Below, piece after piece: positions 16,814 through 25,330 of a stretch of DNA of 64,000 nucleotides. Made by a program: the position numbers and the translations under genes. The notes under the pieces are model-generated. The model was not told the DNA's origin. It was given only the letters and a program-made list of their open reading frames with translations, and ran no database searches. The DNA is from Burkholderia contaminans (lineage in GTDB: Bacteria; Pseudomonadota; Gammaproteobacteria; Burkholderiales; Burkholderiaceae). Every line of letters starts with the position of its first letter. Position 1 is the first letter of the stretch. Location of the stretch: NCBI RefSeq assembly GCF_029633825.1, contig NZ_CP090641.1, positions 2,976,001 to 3,040,000 of the forward strand, written 5' to 3'.

Positions 16814-18909
16814 GGCGTCTTCGTCCCCTGGGTTTTGTGCATCTGCATCAGCGCGTTGATCGAGGTCGGGTCGAGGCGCGACTTCAGCGACATCACGTCG
16901 CGCATCGCGTCGAGATCCGGCTGGTCGTTCAGGAAGTTGTCCGGGTAGTAGCCGAAATTCACCGCGCCCTCGCTGCGCAGCCGCCGCATCTGCGCGAGCA
17001 GCGTGCTGGCCGCCACGTCCTTGTGCGCATGCCAGTCGTACGACTGCAGTTCGAACACGGTGCGCTGCAGGCCGAGCTTCTTCGCACGGACGGCCTTCAC
17101 GAGTTCGTCCATCCAGCCTTCGGGATCCTTCGCCTGCTCCATGTACGGCATCGCCATCAGCGCGACGTAGTCGTACGTGGCGAGGAAATCGTCGTAGTTC
17201 TGCGCGTACCACGCTTCCGATTCGGGCTTGAGCACCGGCATCGCGAAGATGTTGCGCGCGGTCAGCACGTCGCCCACGTTCTGGTGGGCCAGCACGACCT
17301 GCTGGAGCTGGCGGGTCAGGTCGATCAGGTAGCGCGACTTTTGCCGGGTCCAGCGTTTCAGCAGGTCGGGGTTCTCGCGGATCTTGCCGACGTCGGGCGG
17401 CAGCCCCCACTGCGAATAGATGCGCAGCGCGTGCCGGCCCGCATCCTCGTAGTCGTCGAGCACCGCGTCGTCGCTGAACAGGATGCCGCTGAACGAGGCA
17501 TGTTTGCTGAGATCCTCGTAGACCTGCTGGATCATCAGCCGCGCATCCGGATCGAACGGGCTCAGCCGGAACGTGCGCGTGCCGTTCTCGCGGGCCGGCG
17601 CGCCGCCGTAGGCGCTCACGGCCTCGAGCCCGCGCAGCTTGTCGGCCGGCGGCCGGAACGCGAGCACCGGCATCCATGCATACACCTGCACGTTGGCGCG
17701 CGTGTTGAGCTGCCATGCGGCGCGCGAGAACAGGTCGGCGCGCATCGGCAGGTGCCGGTTCGGGAAATACACGGCTTCGGCCACGCCCGTGCCTTTCGGG
17801 TCCGCATACGCCTGCAGGTACACCGATTTCGGCTGCATCCGGTAGATGCGTTCGATCAGCTTGCCGAGATTCGCTTCCTGCCGCGCGGGGTCCGGATCGT
17901 AGACCTGGTCCAGGTCGACCTGCACGGTGCGCTCGGGCACGTCGACGTCGCCGCGGTTCGACGCCGGCTCGCGCATCGAGCGCTCGAACCCGCCGATGTC
18001 GACGTCGTACATCATCAGGATCCGCCGCAGCCGGTCGAGCGGCACGTCCGGCGTATTCGGGCCGGCATCGAGGCTGAACTGGATGTCCATGCCGAGCGAT
18101 GTCGAGATCTGGCGCACGGGCTGGTTTTCCGCGCCGTACGGCCACACCATCGAGCGTGCGACGATGCCGGTGCGTTCGCGGATCTGCCGCACGCACGTCT
18201 GCAGGTCGTCGTGCACGCGTGCGTGGAATTCGGCGTCGGTCTCATAGCGTTTCTGGTCTTGCAGGTACAGATGCGACGTGGTCGCCGGCAACTCGTTGCC
18301 TTGCGGATTCGCGACCGCGCCGTGATGGAGGTTGTGCGTGTGGCAGCCGAGCTCGACGAATTCCGACTGCCCGAGCTTCTTCACCTCGTCCCACGACAGG
18401 AAGTAGTCGCGCGGCACCTGGACCTTGTCGCTGATGCGGATCGGCGTATCCGGCGGCGTGTCGATCCATGCGGTGACGAGGCCCATCACGGCCGGATACT
18501 TGAAGCGCTCGAGCAGCGGCAGCACCTTCGTGTAGTGGCTGCGAAAGCCGTCGTCGAACGTGAGGAGCACCGCGCGCGGCGGCAGCGGCTTGCCGCCGTG
18601 CCGCGATTCCTCGATCTGCTTGACCGTGATGGTGTGGTAGTTGTTGGTCTGCAGCCACGAGAAGATCGCGGTCAGCGTGCCGGTATCGACCGCGAACGGG
18701 TCGATCAACGCCGACGCCGACTTCGACGAAAACGACGCCATCAGGTTGTCGCGCACGTCGTGCATGCAGATCACGCGAAACGTCTTGCCGTCGGCCGGAT
18801 CGGAAGGCGGCAGCAGGTCGATCATCCTGGCGTTGGTCACGCCGGGAAACAGCGAACAGGCGGCAAATGTACCGAGGCATCCGCACATGAAGGTCCGTCT
18901 GGTTTGCAT
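16810..18909 (-). CDS. pgaB: PNAG N-deacetylase / glycoside hydrolase PgaB
   Basis: A 699-residue two-domain protein of the outer periplasm. The N-terminal part carries a membrane-lipoprotein-like signal ending FAAC at C18. The family 4 polysaccharide deacetylase domain (about 45-300) has the metal ligands D119/D120 in LLTFDDG and H190/H195 in GCHTHNLHHG, with the same spacing as E. coli PgaB. The C-terminal hydrolase-like domain (about 320-660) binds and cleaves partly deacetylated PNAG. It sits 15 bases after pgaA and overlaps pgaC by 4 bases. The lipobox position -3 is Phe rather than Leu, so lipidation is likely but not certain. Confidence 0.95.
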   Translation of the reverse strand: MQTRRTFMCGCLGTFAACSLFPGVTNARMIDLLPPSDPADGKTFRVICMHDVRDNLMASFSSKSASALIDPFAVDTGTLTAIFSWLQTNNYHTITVKQIEESRHGGKPLPPRAVLLTFDDGFRSHYTKVLPLLERFKYPAVMGLVTAWIDTPPDTPIRISDKVQVPRDYFLSWDEVKKLGQSEFVELGCHTHNLHHGAVANPQGNELPATTSHLYLQDQKRYETDAEFHARVHDDLQTCVRQIRERTGIVARSMVWPYGAENQPVRQISTSLGMDIQFSLDAGPNTPDVPLDRLRRILMMYDVDIGGFERSMREPASNRGDVDVPERTVQVDLDQVYDPDPARQEANLGKLIERIYRMQPKSVYLQAYADPKGTGVAEAVYFPNRHLPMRADLFSRAAWQLNTRANVQVYAWMPVLAFRPPADKLRGLEAVSAYGGAPARENGTRTFRLSPFDPDARLMIQQVYEDLSKHASFSGILFSDDAVLDDYEDAGRHALRIYSQWGLPPDVGKIRENPDLLKRWTRQKSRYLIDLTRQLQQVVLAHQNVGDVLTARNIFAMPVLKPESEAWYAQNYDDFLATYDYVALMAMPYMEQAKDPEGWMDELVKAVRAKKLGLQRTVFELQSYDWHAHKDVAASTLLAQMRRLRSEGAVNFGYYPDNFLNDQPDLDAMRDVMSLKSRLDPTSINALMQMHKTQGTKTP

Positions 18910-18924
18910 TACCCGATCTCCTTG

Positions 18925-21633
18925 CTAGAACGGCAGGTTGACCGACATGAAGCCGGTTTCGGAGCGCTCGCGCTGGCCGTCGTAGGCGTGGCTGCTGACC
19001 TCCACGCCATAGCTCAGCGTGATGTCGTGCTTGAACGTCCATGCGTGCTCGAGGCGCGCGCTCCACAGCGCGCTGGTGCCGAAGCCGCGCTCGTTGTACA
19101 TGCCGCCGGACACCGAGACGCGCTGCTGCAGCCCCATGTCACCCTTCTTCCACAGCGTCAGCTGGTGCATCACGGTCGCCGCGGCCGCATAGTCGCGGCC
19201 CGGGCTGAAGTAGGGCGCGTTCGTGCGCGTGTTGCTGTCGGTGCCGAGATCCAGCGATACGTTGACCTGCTGGGTGGCGCTCGTGTACACGCGCTGCGTG
19301 GCGGTTGCCGCGATTTCCTGGTGCACGTTCGAATCGCTGTAGCGGCTCACGCCGTAGCTCAGCTTGACCTCGCGACGGTCGTTCTGGCGATACACGACGG
19401 AGACGTTCGCCGAGCGACCCCAGATGTGGGCGGCGTACGCCTTCCACGGCAGCGAGTTGTCGTTGGAGTCGAGCGCGCCGCTGACGGTCCAGTAGTCGTT
19501 CAGCGCGTACGCGATCGATCCGCGGCCGCCCGTTCGTCCGTCCCCGCCGAGCGAGCGCGTGACTTCGCCCAGCACGGTGAGCGGCCCGTGCCGGTAGTCG
19601 CCGCCGACGCCCGTGCGCGTGCGGCTGACGCTGCCGCCGTCGGTTTGCGCATGGCCGTAGAACGTATGCGCGAAGACCCGCCAGTTGTCGCCGAACGGTT
19701 GCGAATAGATATAGCTGTCCGACGTGAAGCTGTTGTCGGCCAGTGCGCTGTTGCCGTGCTCGAAGCTCAGGTCGGTCGTGAACACGGGGCTGCGGTACGC
19801 CTTGTAGTCGCGCTTGAAGCCCCGCACGGCGCCGCTGTCGGGGAACGTGTTGTCCAGCGTCTGGTCGACGCTCTTCGCGGTCGCATAGTCGTCGGCCGTG
19901 AGCGACGCGCGGCCGAGGCCCGCGAGCATCTCGACGCTGTCGGGGTGGTCCGTCAGCGACGCGCGATACATCGCGATCGCCTGGCGCGGATGCGATTGGC
20001 CGGACACCGCGTCGGCGTGCGCGGCACGGATCTCCGCGTTGAACGGCACCTGTTTCTCGAGTTCCTCGAGCGCGGCGATCCCTTGATCGGCGTGGCCCGT
20101 GAAGATCAGGTATTGCGCGCGCAGCCGGTAGTAGCGCAGATAGTCGCTTTCTCCCGGACCGACGCTGGTCACCTCCTTGGCAGGCGGCAGCGACGCGCCC
20201 ATGTCGTCGAGCGCCTTCTTCGCGTCCGCCGCGCGACCCTGGTCGACGTACGACCAGAACAGCCCTTCGCGCAATTCGATCGGACGCGTGCGCTCGCCGT
20301 ACTGGAAGCCGCGGGTCGCGCGATCCGTCGGCGACGCAGTCGCCTGCTTCAGCGCGCGCTGGTACACGGCGTTCGCCTTGCCCGGTTCGCTCAGGTACAG
20401 GTACGCGTCGCCCACGGCTGCCAGCGCGTCGATCGAGATTTCCGCGTTGGACGGAATCGTCTCGAACGTCGCGACGGCCTGCTTCATGTCGCCGCGTGCC
20501 GCAAGGGCGACCGTCCGGTCGCCTGCGAGCGCAGTCCTGACCGGCGTGTACTCGGGCGTGGCCGGCGTCCGCTTGTCGAGGTCGTCTGCGGCGCGCAGCG
20601 CGTTGTCGATCCCGTCGAAGCGGTCGGCACTCGTCATCGAGCGCGACTTGTCGCGTCCGCCGCGCACCTGCTGGCGAATCGACAGTTCTTCGAGTTGCGC
20701 GATGTCGACGGCGGAGAACGCATCGGGCCGTGCCTTCGCTTCATCGAGCGCCTTGACCGCGCCGCCGCTCGCCGCAAGGCCGAACACGTCGTTGCGCACG
20801 GTCTCGACGTCGGCGGTACGCAGATTCGGCGCGTGGGCGTTCGGCGTTTCGACGTCGGGCCCCTGCGACCGCTGTGTCGGCTCGCCGGGTAGCTGGGCGC
20901 CGGGCGTCTGCGAGTTCGGCGCCGGGGAAGACGGCGGCGGCGAGCCAGGCATCTGGGGAACGGGCGCGGGCGAGTTCGGCATCGGGGTGCCGGAGACCTG
21001 CGCGGTTTGCGTCGGCGCAAGCGGCGGCGTGGCGGGTGCGGCTCGTTCGATCTTCGGCGCGGGGGCCGAAGGCGGCGCGATCGGCGCCGGCGAAGGGGAT
21101 GCGGACGTGTCGTACATCGTCGAAGCGGGAGGTGTCGATGCTTCCGGCGGGCGGGCGTTCCCGGCCTGAGCAAGCAGCATCGGCGCTGTCGGTGTCTGCG
21201 CGACGGGCGCCGGCTTATTCGTCGTATTCGCCGTATCCGGCGATCGCGCACCCGGCACGGCGGCGCTCGATTGCGGCGCCTCCGGTTCCACCACGACCGT
21301 GGTCGGCAGGGTCGGCGGCTGCGGGTTCGAGGCTTGCGCGATCTGCATCGACGCATCCGAAGCCCGCGCGATCGGCGTCGGCGCATGAGGGGGCGGGGCG
21401 ATCTCGGCCTGGGCAATCTGGATCGTTACGACCGTCGGCTGCACATCGCGCGGCACCGCATCCGGAGCGCCGTTGGTCCCGGCGAATTCGTCGATGCGCC
21501 GCGCTTCCGGATCGCCGTCCGCGGAGAAGCAGGGGCCGGACGCGACGAGCAGCAACACCAGCGGCGCATGCAGGAGGCGCCGTCGGCTGGACGGAGCGAC
21601 GGTGGTGCATTGTTGTTTCCGATTGTTGTCCAC
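18925..21633 (-). CDS. pgaA: PNAG export outer-membrane protein PgaA with long Pro/Ala-rich insert
   Basis: I place the start at the GTG at 21633 because AAAGGAGG sits 7 bases before it; a GTG at 21660 is also in frame but has no such site. The protein (902 residues) has a signal peptide ending FSA, then an unusually long Pro/Ala/Thr-rich stretch of about 200 residues with recurring IAQA/LAQA units, then TPR helices (about 290-600) and a C-terminal beta-barrel of about 280 residues ending in the outer-membrane signature NLPF. The TPRs hold PgaB and the barrel exports the deacetylated polymer. Members of the family from enterobacteria lack the low-complexity insert. Confidence 0.92.
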   Translation of the reverse strand: MDNNRKQQCTTVAPSSRRRLLHAPLVLLLVASGPCFSADGDPEARRIDEFAGTNGAPDAVPRDVQPTVVTIQIAQAEIAPPPHAPTPIARASDASMQIAQASNPQPPTLPTTVVVEPEAPQSSAAVPGARSPDTANTTNKPAPVAQTPTAPMLLAQAGNARPPEASTPPASTMYDTSASPSPAPIAPPSAPAPKIERAAPATPPLAPTQTAQVSGTPMPNSPAPVPQMPGSPPPSSPAPNSQTPGAQLPGEPTQRSQGPDVETPNAHAPNLRTADVETVRNDVFGLAASGGAVKALDEAKARPDAFSAVDIAQLEELSIRQQVRGGRDKSRSMTSADRFDGIDNALRAADDLDKRTPATPEYTPVRTALAGDRTVALAARGDMKQAVATFETIPSNAEISIDALAAVGDAYLYLSEPGKANAVYQRALKQATASPTDRATRGFQYGERTRPIELREGLFWSYVDQGRAADAKKALDDMGASLPPAKEVTSVGPGESDYLRYYRLRAQYLIFTGHADQGIAALEELEKQVPFNAEIRAAHADAVSGQSHPRQAIAMYRASLTDHPDSVEMLAGLGRASLTADDYATAKSVDQTLDNTFPDSGAVRGFKRDYKAYRSPVFTTDLSFEHGNSALADNSFTSDSYIYSQPFGDNWRVFAHTFYGHAQTDGGSVSRTRTGVGGDYRHGPLTVLGEVTRSLGGDGRTGGRGSIAYALNDYWTVSGALDSNDNSLPWKAYAAHIWGRSANVSVVYRQNDRREVKLSYGVSRYSDSNVHQEIAATATQRVYTSATQQVNVSLDLGTDSNTRTNAPYFSPGRDYAAAATVMHQLTLWKKGDMGLQQRVSVSGGMYNERGFGTSALWSARLEHAWTFKHDITLSYGVEVSSHAYDGQRERSETGFMSVNLPF

Positions 21634-21738
21634 GAGGTGGCCTCCTTTCGAAACGATCACATCGGTTGCCCGCCTGACGACGCACGTCGTCGTGCGTCGC
21701 GCGGCCGGGCCGCGCGTGCCCGGCGCTGCGGACCCGGC
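21634..21738 (-). other. GC-rich hairpins before pgaA
   Basis: Between the accessory TPR-like gene and pgaA lie two adjacent perfect dyads on either strand: CGACGCAC-GTCGTC-GTGCGTCG and the following GCGCGGCC-GG-GCCGCGC-type repeat (about 21677-21712). No T-run follows. They could slow transcription or stabilise the pgaA message. Confidence 0.4.
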
Positions 21739-22541
21739 TTACAGCCGGTTGCGGATCGCCTGACCGAGCAATGCACGCGATTCGCTGTTCGTCGGGTCGA
21801 TCGCGAGCGCCCGGCTTGCGTTCTGCTCCACACAGTTCCATTCGTCGATCACCGCGCACGAGCGCGCCTTCGCCAGCGCTCGCGCGCTTTCCAGTTCCGC
21901 GTGCGTGACGCTTGCCGTCTGCATGCGCGCCATGTCGTTGCCATACGGCCGGGGCCTGGGCGTGAAGTCCATGCGCCGGCTCGTGCCTGCCAGCGTTTCG
22001 GTGCGCTGCGCACGTTGCGCGGCACCGTGCCGCGTGGCGGCGCGGCCGTAGGCCGACGCCCCGTGCGTACCGGCCGCGAGCGTCACGGGCGGCGCATGCG
22101 GCGATTGCCGGTGTTTCGCGACGGCACGGGGGCGGGCTGCGGCGCGGCTTGCGGTTCGACCGCGAGCGTGACGGGCGGCACGGTGGACACCTCGCGCGCA
22201 GCCGAAGTCGACGCAAGCAGAGGCGGCGGCGCGGGCGGCGAGGCCTGCGTGCGTGCCGGGGCCGGGCCGGGCTCGGCCGATGTTCCGGGCGTACCCGTTG
22301 CGGTTGCGCGCGAGGCAAACGTCATGACCGCGTTGCGGGTTTTCCCGACGGCGCTTCCGATCGCGCCGGAGATGTCGTGCGTCACGCGCGCATGGCCGAC
22401 CGTCGTGTCCCGTTCGCCGTACGCGAAGATGCCGAAGATCGCGGCGAATGCGACGAAGCTGAGCGCCGCGTTCTTTCCGGGACCCCAGGAGGGTTTCGGC
22501 TGGTGGGCGGGCGAGCCGTCCTGTCGTTCTGCACGAGTCAT
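21739..22541 (-). pseudogene. Membrane-anchored protein with C-terminal TPR-like segment, apparently frameshifted
   Basis: The start at 22541 (MTRAERQDGSPAH) is supported by GAGGAG 6 bases upstream. This frame encodes a membrane helix (AALSFVAFAAIFGIFAYG, about residues 27-44) and a Pro/Ala-rich periplasmic stretch, then stops at 22083. The neighbouring frame, which is nonsense before that point, becomes protein-like exactly there (APPVTLAAGTHGAS) and ends with a TPR-like helix pair (ELESARALAKARSCAVIDEW, SRALAIDPTNSESRALLGQA) at 21739. One lost base near 22085-22110 would explain this. Alternatively two genes exist, the second starting at the ATG at 21972 (77 residues). It is the gene before pgaA, so it could be a PNAG accessory factor. 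Confidence 0.55.
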
Positions 22542-22603
22542 TCATGTCTCCTCGATTCGATACGGTGTGGTGTAAGACGTGATGGGGTGCGCTCAGGTGG
22601 CGC

Positions 22604-23041
22604 TCACCATTTCAACTGCGTGGTCAGCGCACCCGTTTCGACGATCGCGAACTGGGTCGCGCCCTGATAGGTTCCTTCGACCCGGTAGCTCGCATCGGGC
22701 ACGCTGAACAGGCAACGCGACCCCGAGGCATTGAATTCGACGAGCACGCGGCCATGCCTGCGCAGGCGCACCTGGACGTTGGAGAGCGGCTGCCCCGTCT
22801 TGGCCGAAGCAAACGACACGCCCAGGTTGTACGGCCGTCCGTCGGGCGGCAGCGGTGCGGTACCGTCGATCCGCGCGTCGCCGCAGATGTACGAAATGAC
22901 GTAGCGATCCGCACCCGGGCCGGATGCGGGGGCGGACGCGGGTGGCTGGGACGCGAGCGTCTGGGCCATCGCATTCATGCAGAGCGTCGAGAGGAAGACG
23001 CTCAGGAAAGGGCGAGCCTGCTGTTGAAACGAGGAAGACAT
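22604..23041 (-). CDS. Exported small protein upstream of the pga operon
   Basis: A 145-residue protein starting MSSSFQQQAR at 23041, chosen because GGAGG lies 7 bases upstream; an in-frame start at 23074 lacks one. A signal peptide ends near AMAQ (residue about 27). The mature part has a short beta-sandwich look (YVISYICGDARIDG, YNLGVSFASAKTGQPLSNVQVRL, ASYRVEGTYQGA), similar in style to carboxypeptidase-regulatory or transthyretin-like domains, with two Cys that could pair. No family firmly recognised. It begins the minus-strand series running into pgaABCD-glmS and follows a regulatory-looking AT-rich region, so a role with the polysaccharide is plausible. Confidence 0.7.
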   Translation of the reverse strand: MSSSFQQQARPFLSVFLSTLCMNAMAQTLASQPPASAPASGPGADRYVISYICGDARIDGTAPLPPDGRPYNLGVSFASAKTGQPLSNVQVRLRRHGRVLVEFNASGSRCLFSVPDASYRVEGTYQGATQFAIVETGALTTQLKW

Positions 23042-23178
23042 TGCAACCTCCCGTCCGGAATCAATGGCGAGCATTTATTCCGAGTCAGATTTGCCAACGT
23101 TCTTTTTGCGACACGCTATTGATACACGATGGGTTTTGAACCAACAACCGCGTGTGGCATGAATGGGACGGCGCCAAA

Positions 23179-23198
23179 TATCCTATTTAAATAGGATA
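23179..23198. promoter_or_regulatory. Perfect 20-bp palindrome upstream of the pga unit
   Basis: TATCCTATTTAAATAGGATA is self-complementary over its full length and lies 138 bases before the start at 23041. Length and perfection suggest an operator for a dimeric regulator; identity unknown. Confidence 0.55.
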
Positions 23199-23439
23199 AC
23201 GACGTATTCGTCTGACTCGCTTACCTATGAAGAAAGTCGATATTGCCGAATATGAAAATTGCTATTCGGTAGCGATGATCCAGCACGAATTGAATAGCGT
23301 CGGACGTATTGGCATTCGTGCCGAAAAATAACGACTGATAAAAGGAATTTTTGCGCCTGTGTTCCGGGCGAATCGATATCGATCCGGATACAGATCGCAC
23401 GATATGAAACGCGGAGGAGGTGTGTTTGGTATTTTAGAT

Positions 23440-23479
23440 TGTTACAGGTAAATCGAAACTTTTAATTTGTTCTGTAACA
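23440..23479. promoter_or_regulatory. TGTTACAG / CTGTAACA inverted repeat
   Basis: Two perfect 8-base arms at 23440-23447 and 23472-23479 are separated by 24 AT-rich bases. Spaced half-sites of this kind suit a regulator binding as two dimers or a looped pair. Function inferred from position only. Confidence 0.4.
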
Positions 23480-23741
23480 GGGTATTTCTGTTCAGATAAT
23501 CAGACGGAAAATGCCGGTTTGCTATGTCGGCCGTAAAAACTTCTTGTTCGGAATGCAAACGATTGCGATTCGTCTGATATCGATTCCGCGTCCGGTGCGG
23601 TAATTCTTCAGGTCAAAGCGGGATCGTTGCGTGCTACCGGGAAGCGGCGCGGCGCGAATGGACGCGCACACCGGATTGCCGCAAACCGCACTTGCGTTCG
23701 CGTCGTCCGCGAGAACGACGCGAACGACGCGGACGCGACGA

Positions 23742-24740
23742 TCAGCGGCTGCCGCCCGCGCTGCGCCGTGCGATGCGCATCGCCGGCGCGGCCGCGGGTT
23801 CGGCCGGGCCGGCTGCATCGTCGACCGCCGCGCGCGGCCGGTTCATGATGTAGGTCCACAGTTGCTCGGCCGCGAGCCCGCGCTTGCGGGCCGACCGGTA
23901 CAGGCGGATTTCGAGCTCGGTGATCCAGTCGCCGGAACCCGCGCATACGAGCGTGCCGTCCGCGAGTTCCTTCGCGACGCAGCTTTCCGGCAGCCAGCCG
24001 ATCCCGTGCCCGGCCACGACCATGCCCTTCAGCGCCTCCGACATGTGCGTCTCGAAGCAGCGGTGCAGCACGTACGGCTCGGTGGCATTCAGCAGCAGCA
24101 TCTCGACGATGTTGCCGAGAAACGCGCCCGACGAATACGCGAGCAGCGGCAGCGGTGCATCGGGGGTGCCCGGCAGCTGGAACACGGGCTTGCCGCGCGC
24201 ATCGGGAGTCGACACGGGCAGGATCCGTTCGACGCCGAGGCTGACGAACGGGAAGTGGTTCGGGTCGAGCACGATCGGCAACTGCGGATGGTGATAGCCG
24301 AGCAGCAGGTCGCATTCCCCTTCGACGAGCTGCTGCACGCCTTCCGGCACGTTCACCGCGTTGACGCGCGCGGTGACGTGGCCGACTTCGCCGTTGAGCT
24401 GCTTGAGCCACTCGGGAAACAGCGTGAAGACGAGCGTGTGGGCCACCGCGAAACGCACGACCTGGTCGCTGGCCGCGAACTGGTCGTAGCCGTTCACGAG
24501 ATTGCGTGCCGCATACATGCTGCGCAGGATGTCCGCGGCGAGCCCGCGGAACATCTGGCCGGCCGGTGTCAGCGTGATCGGGTTGATGCTCCGGTCCACC
24601 AGCTTCGCGTCCATCCAGGTTTCGAGCGCAGCTATTCGTCTGCTGAATGCCGACTGCGTGAGGTGCCGGTTACGCGCGGCCCGGGAAAAGCTCTTGGTAT
24701 CCGCAAGGCTCAGGAAATCTTCCAGCCACTTTGCTTCCAT
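23742..24740 (-). CDS. LysR-family regulator, HypT/YjiE-like
   Basis: A 332-residue LysR protein. The DNA-binding part starts MEAKWLEDFLSLADTKSFSRAARNR and continues LTQSAFSRRIAALETWM, close in wording to the E. coli hypochlorite-response regulator HypT (which begins with a similar ETKWLYDFL). The effector domain includes CDLLLGYHHP, PLLAYSSGAFLG and GIGWLPES. The last 40 residues form an Ala/Pro/Arg-rich tail not seen in the typical family. It points away from the ATP-grasp cluster that begins 590 bases upstream and toward the pga control region. Whether it senses an oxidant is unproven. Confidence 0.85.
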   Translation of the reverse strand: MEAKWLEDFLSLADTKSFSRAARNRHLTQSAFSRRIAALETWMDAKLVDRSINPITLTPAGQMFRGLAADILRSMYAARNLVNGYDQFAASDQVVRFAVAHTLVFTLFPEWLKQLNGEVGHVTARVNAVNVPEGVQQLVEGECDLLLGYHHPQLPIVLDPNHFPFVSLGVERILPVSTPDARGKPVFQLPGTPDAPLPLLAYSSGAFLGNIVEMLLLNATEPYVLHRCFETHMSEALKGMVVAGHGIGWLPESCVAKELADGTLVCAGSGDWITELEIRLYRSARKRGLAAEQLWTYIMNRPRAAVDDAAGPAEPAAAPAMRIARRSAGGSR

Positions 24741-25330
24741 TTCGATCTTCGCTTTTTATAGTCGGGCGCCTGAAAGGCGGCGGCACCGTTTGCTGCACGA
24801 ACTTTCTAGCGTACCGCGCCTCGCGCCGGTCGGGCCGATGTTTTTTTTCGATGGGTGTCAGTCGAAATATGCATGGGCGTTGTCGGCGGGATTACGGCTG
24901 CATAGCGTTGAGGTGCCGGACCCGGCTAACCGGACAGTTCATCGCGTCGAACTGCCGGTGCGGCCGCAGACGGTACTTCCCCCCAGGGCCGGTTGCGCCG
25001 TGCGCGTACCGGCCCGCCTTCATGGCAGCGGTCCCGTGCCCGGTCGCGCCGTTTTTTGTGCAGTGCAGATTGCACATTCGTGACACGCGGGGGAACTATG
25101 TTCGGAAGACGCGGCGCAGCATGAACCGTGCGCGCTGGCGACGCACCGTCGTCGCCCGTCGCGCCGGGCGCTGCACCGTGATGGTGCGCAATGCCGCGCG
25201 GGTGTGCCCGGCGCGGCGCAAAAACGGGGGGATATCGAGGGGTCGAGCAAGGCACGTTCCTTGCAAAGCATTCAGTACGCCGGTCCGGCATGCGCAATGC
25301 CGGGGAAAACGATCGATGGAGAAAAGATCG
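24741..25330. other. Intergenic region before the ATP-grasp cluster
   Basis: About 590 bases between the divergent LysR gene and the first ATP-grasp gene. Frames remain open by base composition but encode no protein-like sequence. Notable: a run of eight T at 24841-24848 and a short dyad GTGCA-GAT-TGCAC at 25063-25075. The promoter of the ATP-grasp / transglutaminase cluster should be here. Confidence 0.55.

Larger units (their letters stand above)
23042..23741. other. AT-rich intergenic region between the pga unit and a LysR gene
   Basis: About 700 bases, clearly richer in A/T than the flanks. It holds a perfect 20-bp palindrome (23179-23198) and a TGTTACAG/CTGTAACA inverted repeat (23440-23479), both entered separately. 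Short frames here, including those in 23522-23818, have no coding character. It is the only place for the promoter of the pga unit. Confidence 0.65.

Noticed and set aside
16837..20892. Plus-strand open frame of 1351 codons across pgaB and pgaA
   Set aside because: Composition typical of an antisense shadow (His/Arg/Val-rich), opposite to recognised pga genes.
23522..23818. Small minus-strand gene in the AT-rich region
   Set aside because: Arg/Pro/Ala-rich start and no ribosome-binding site; partly antisense to the regulatory region and end of the LysR gene.
24731..25315. N-terminal extension of the ATP-grasp protein
   Set aside because: The frame is open but reads as Arg/Cys-rich nonsense; the family normally begins near the ATG at 25331.
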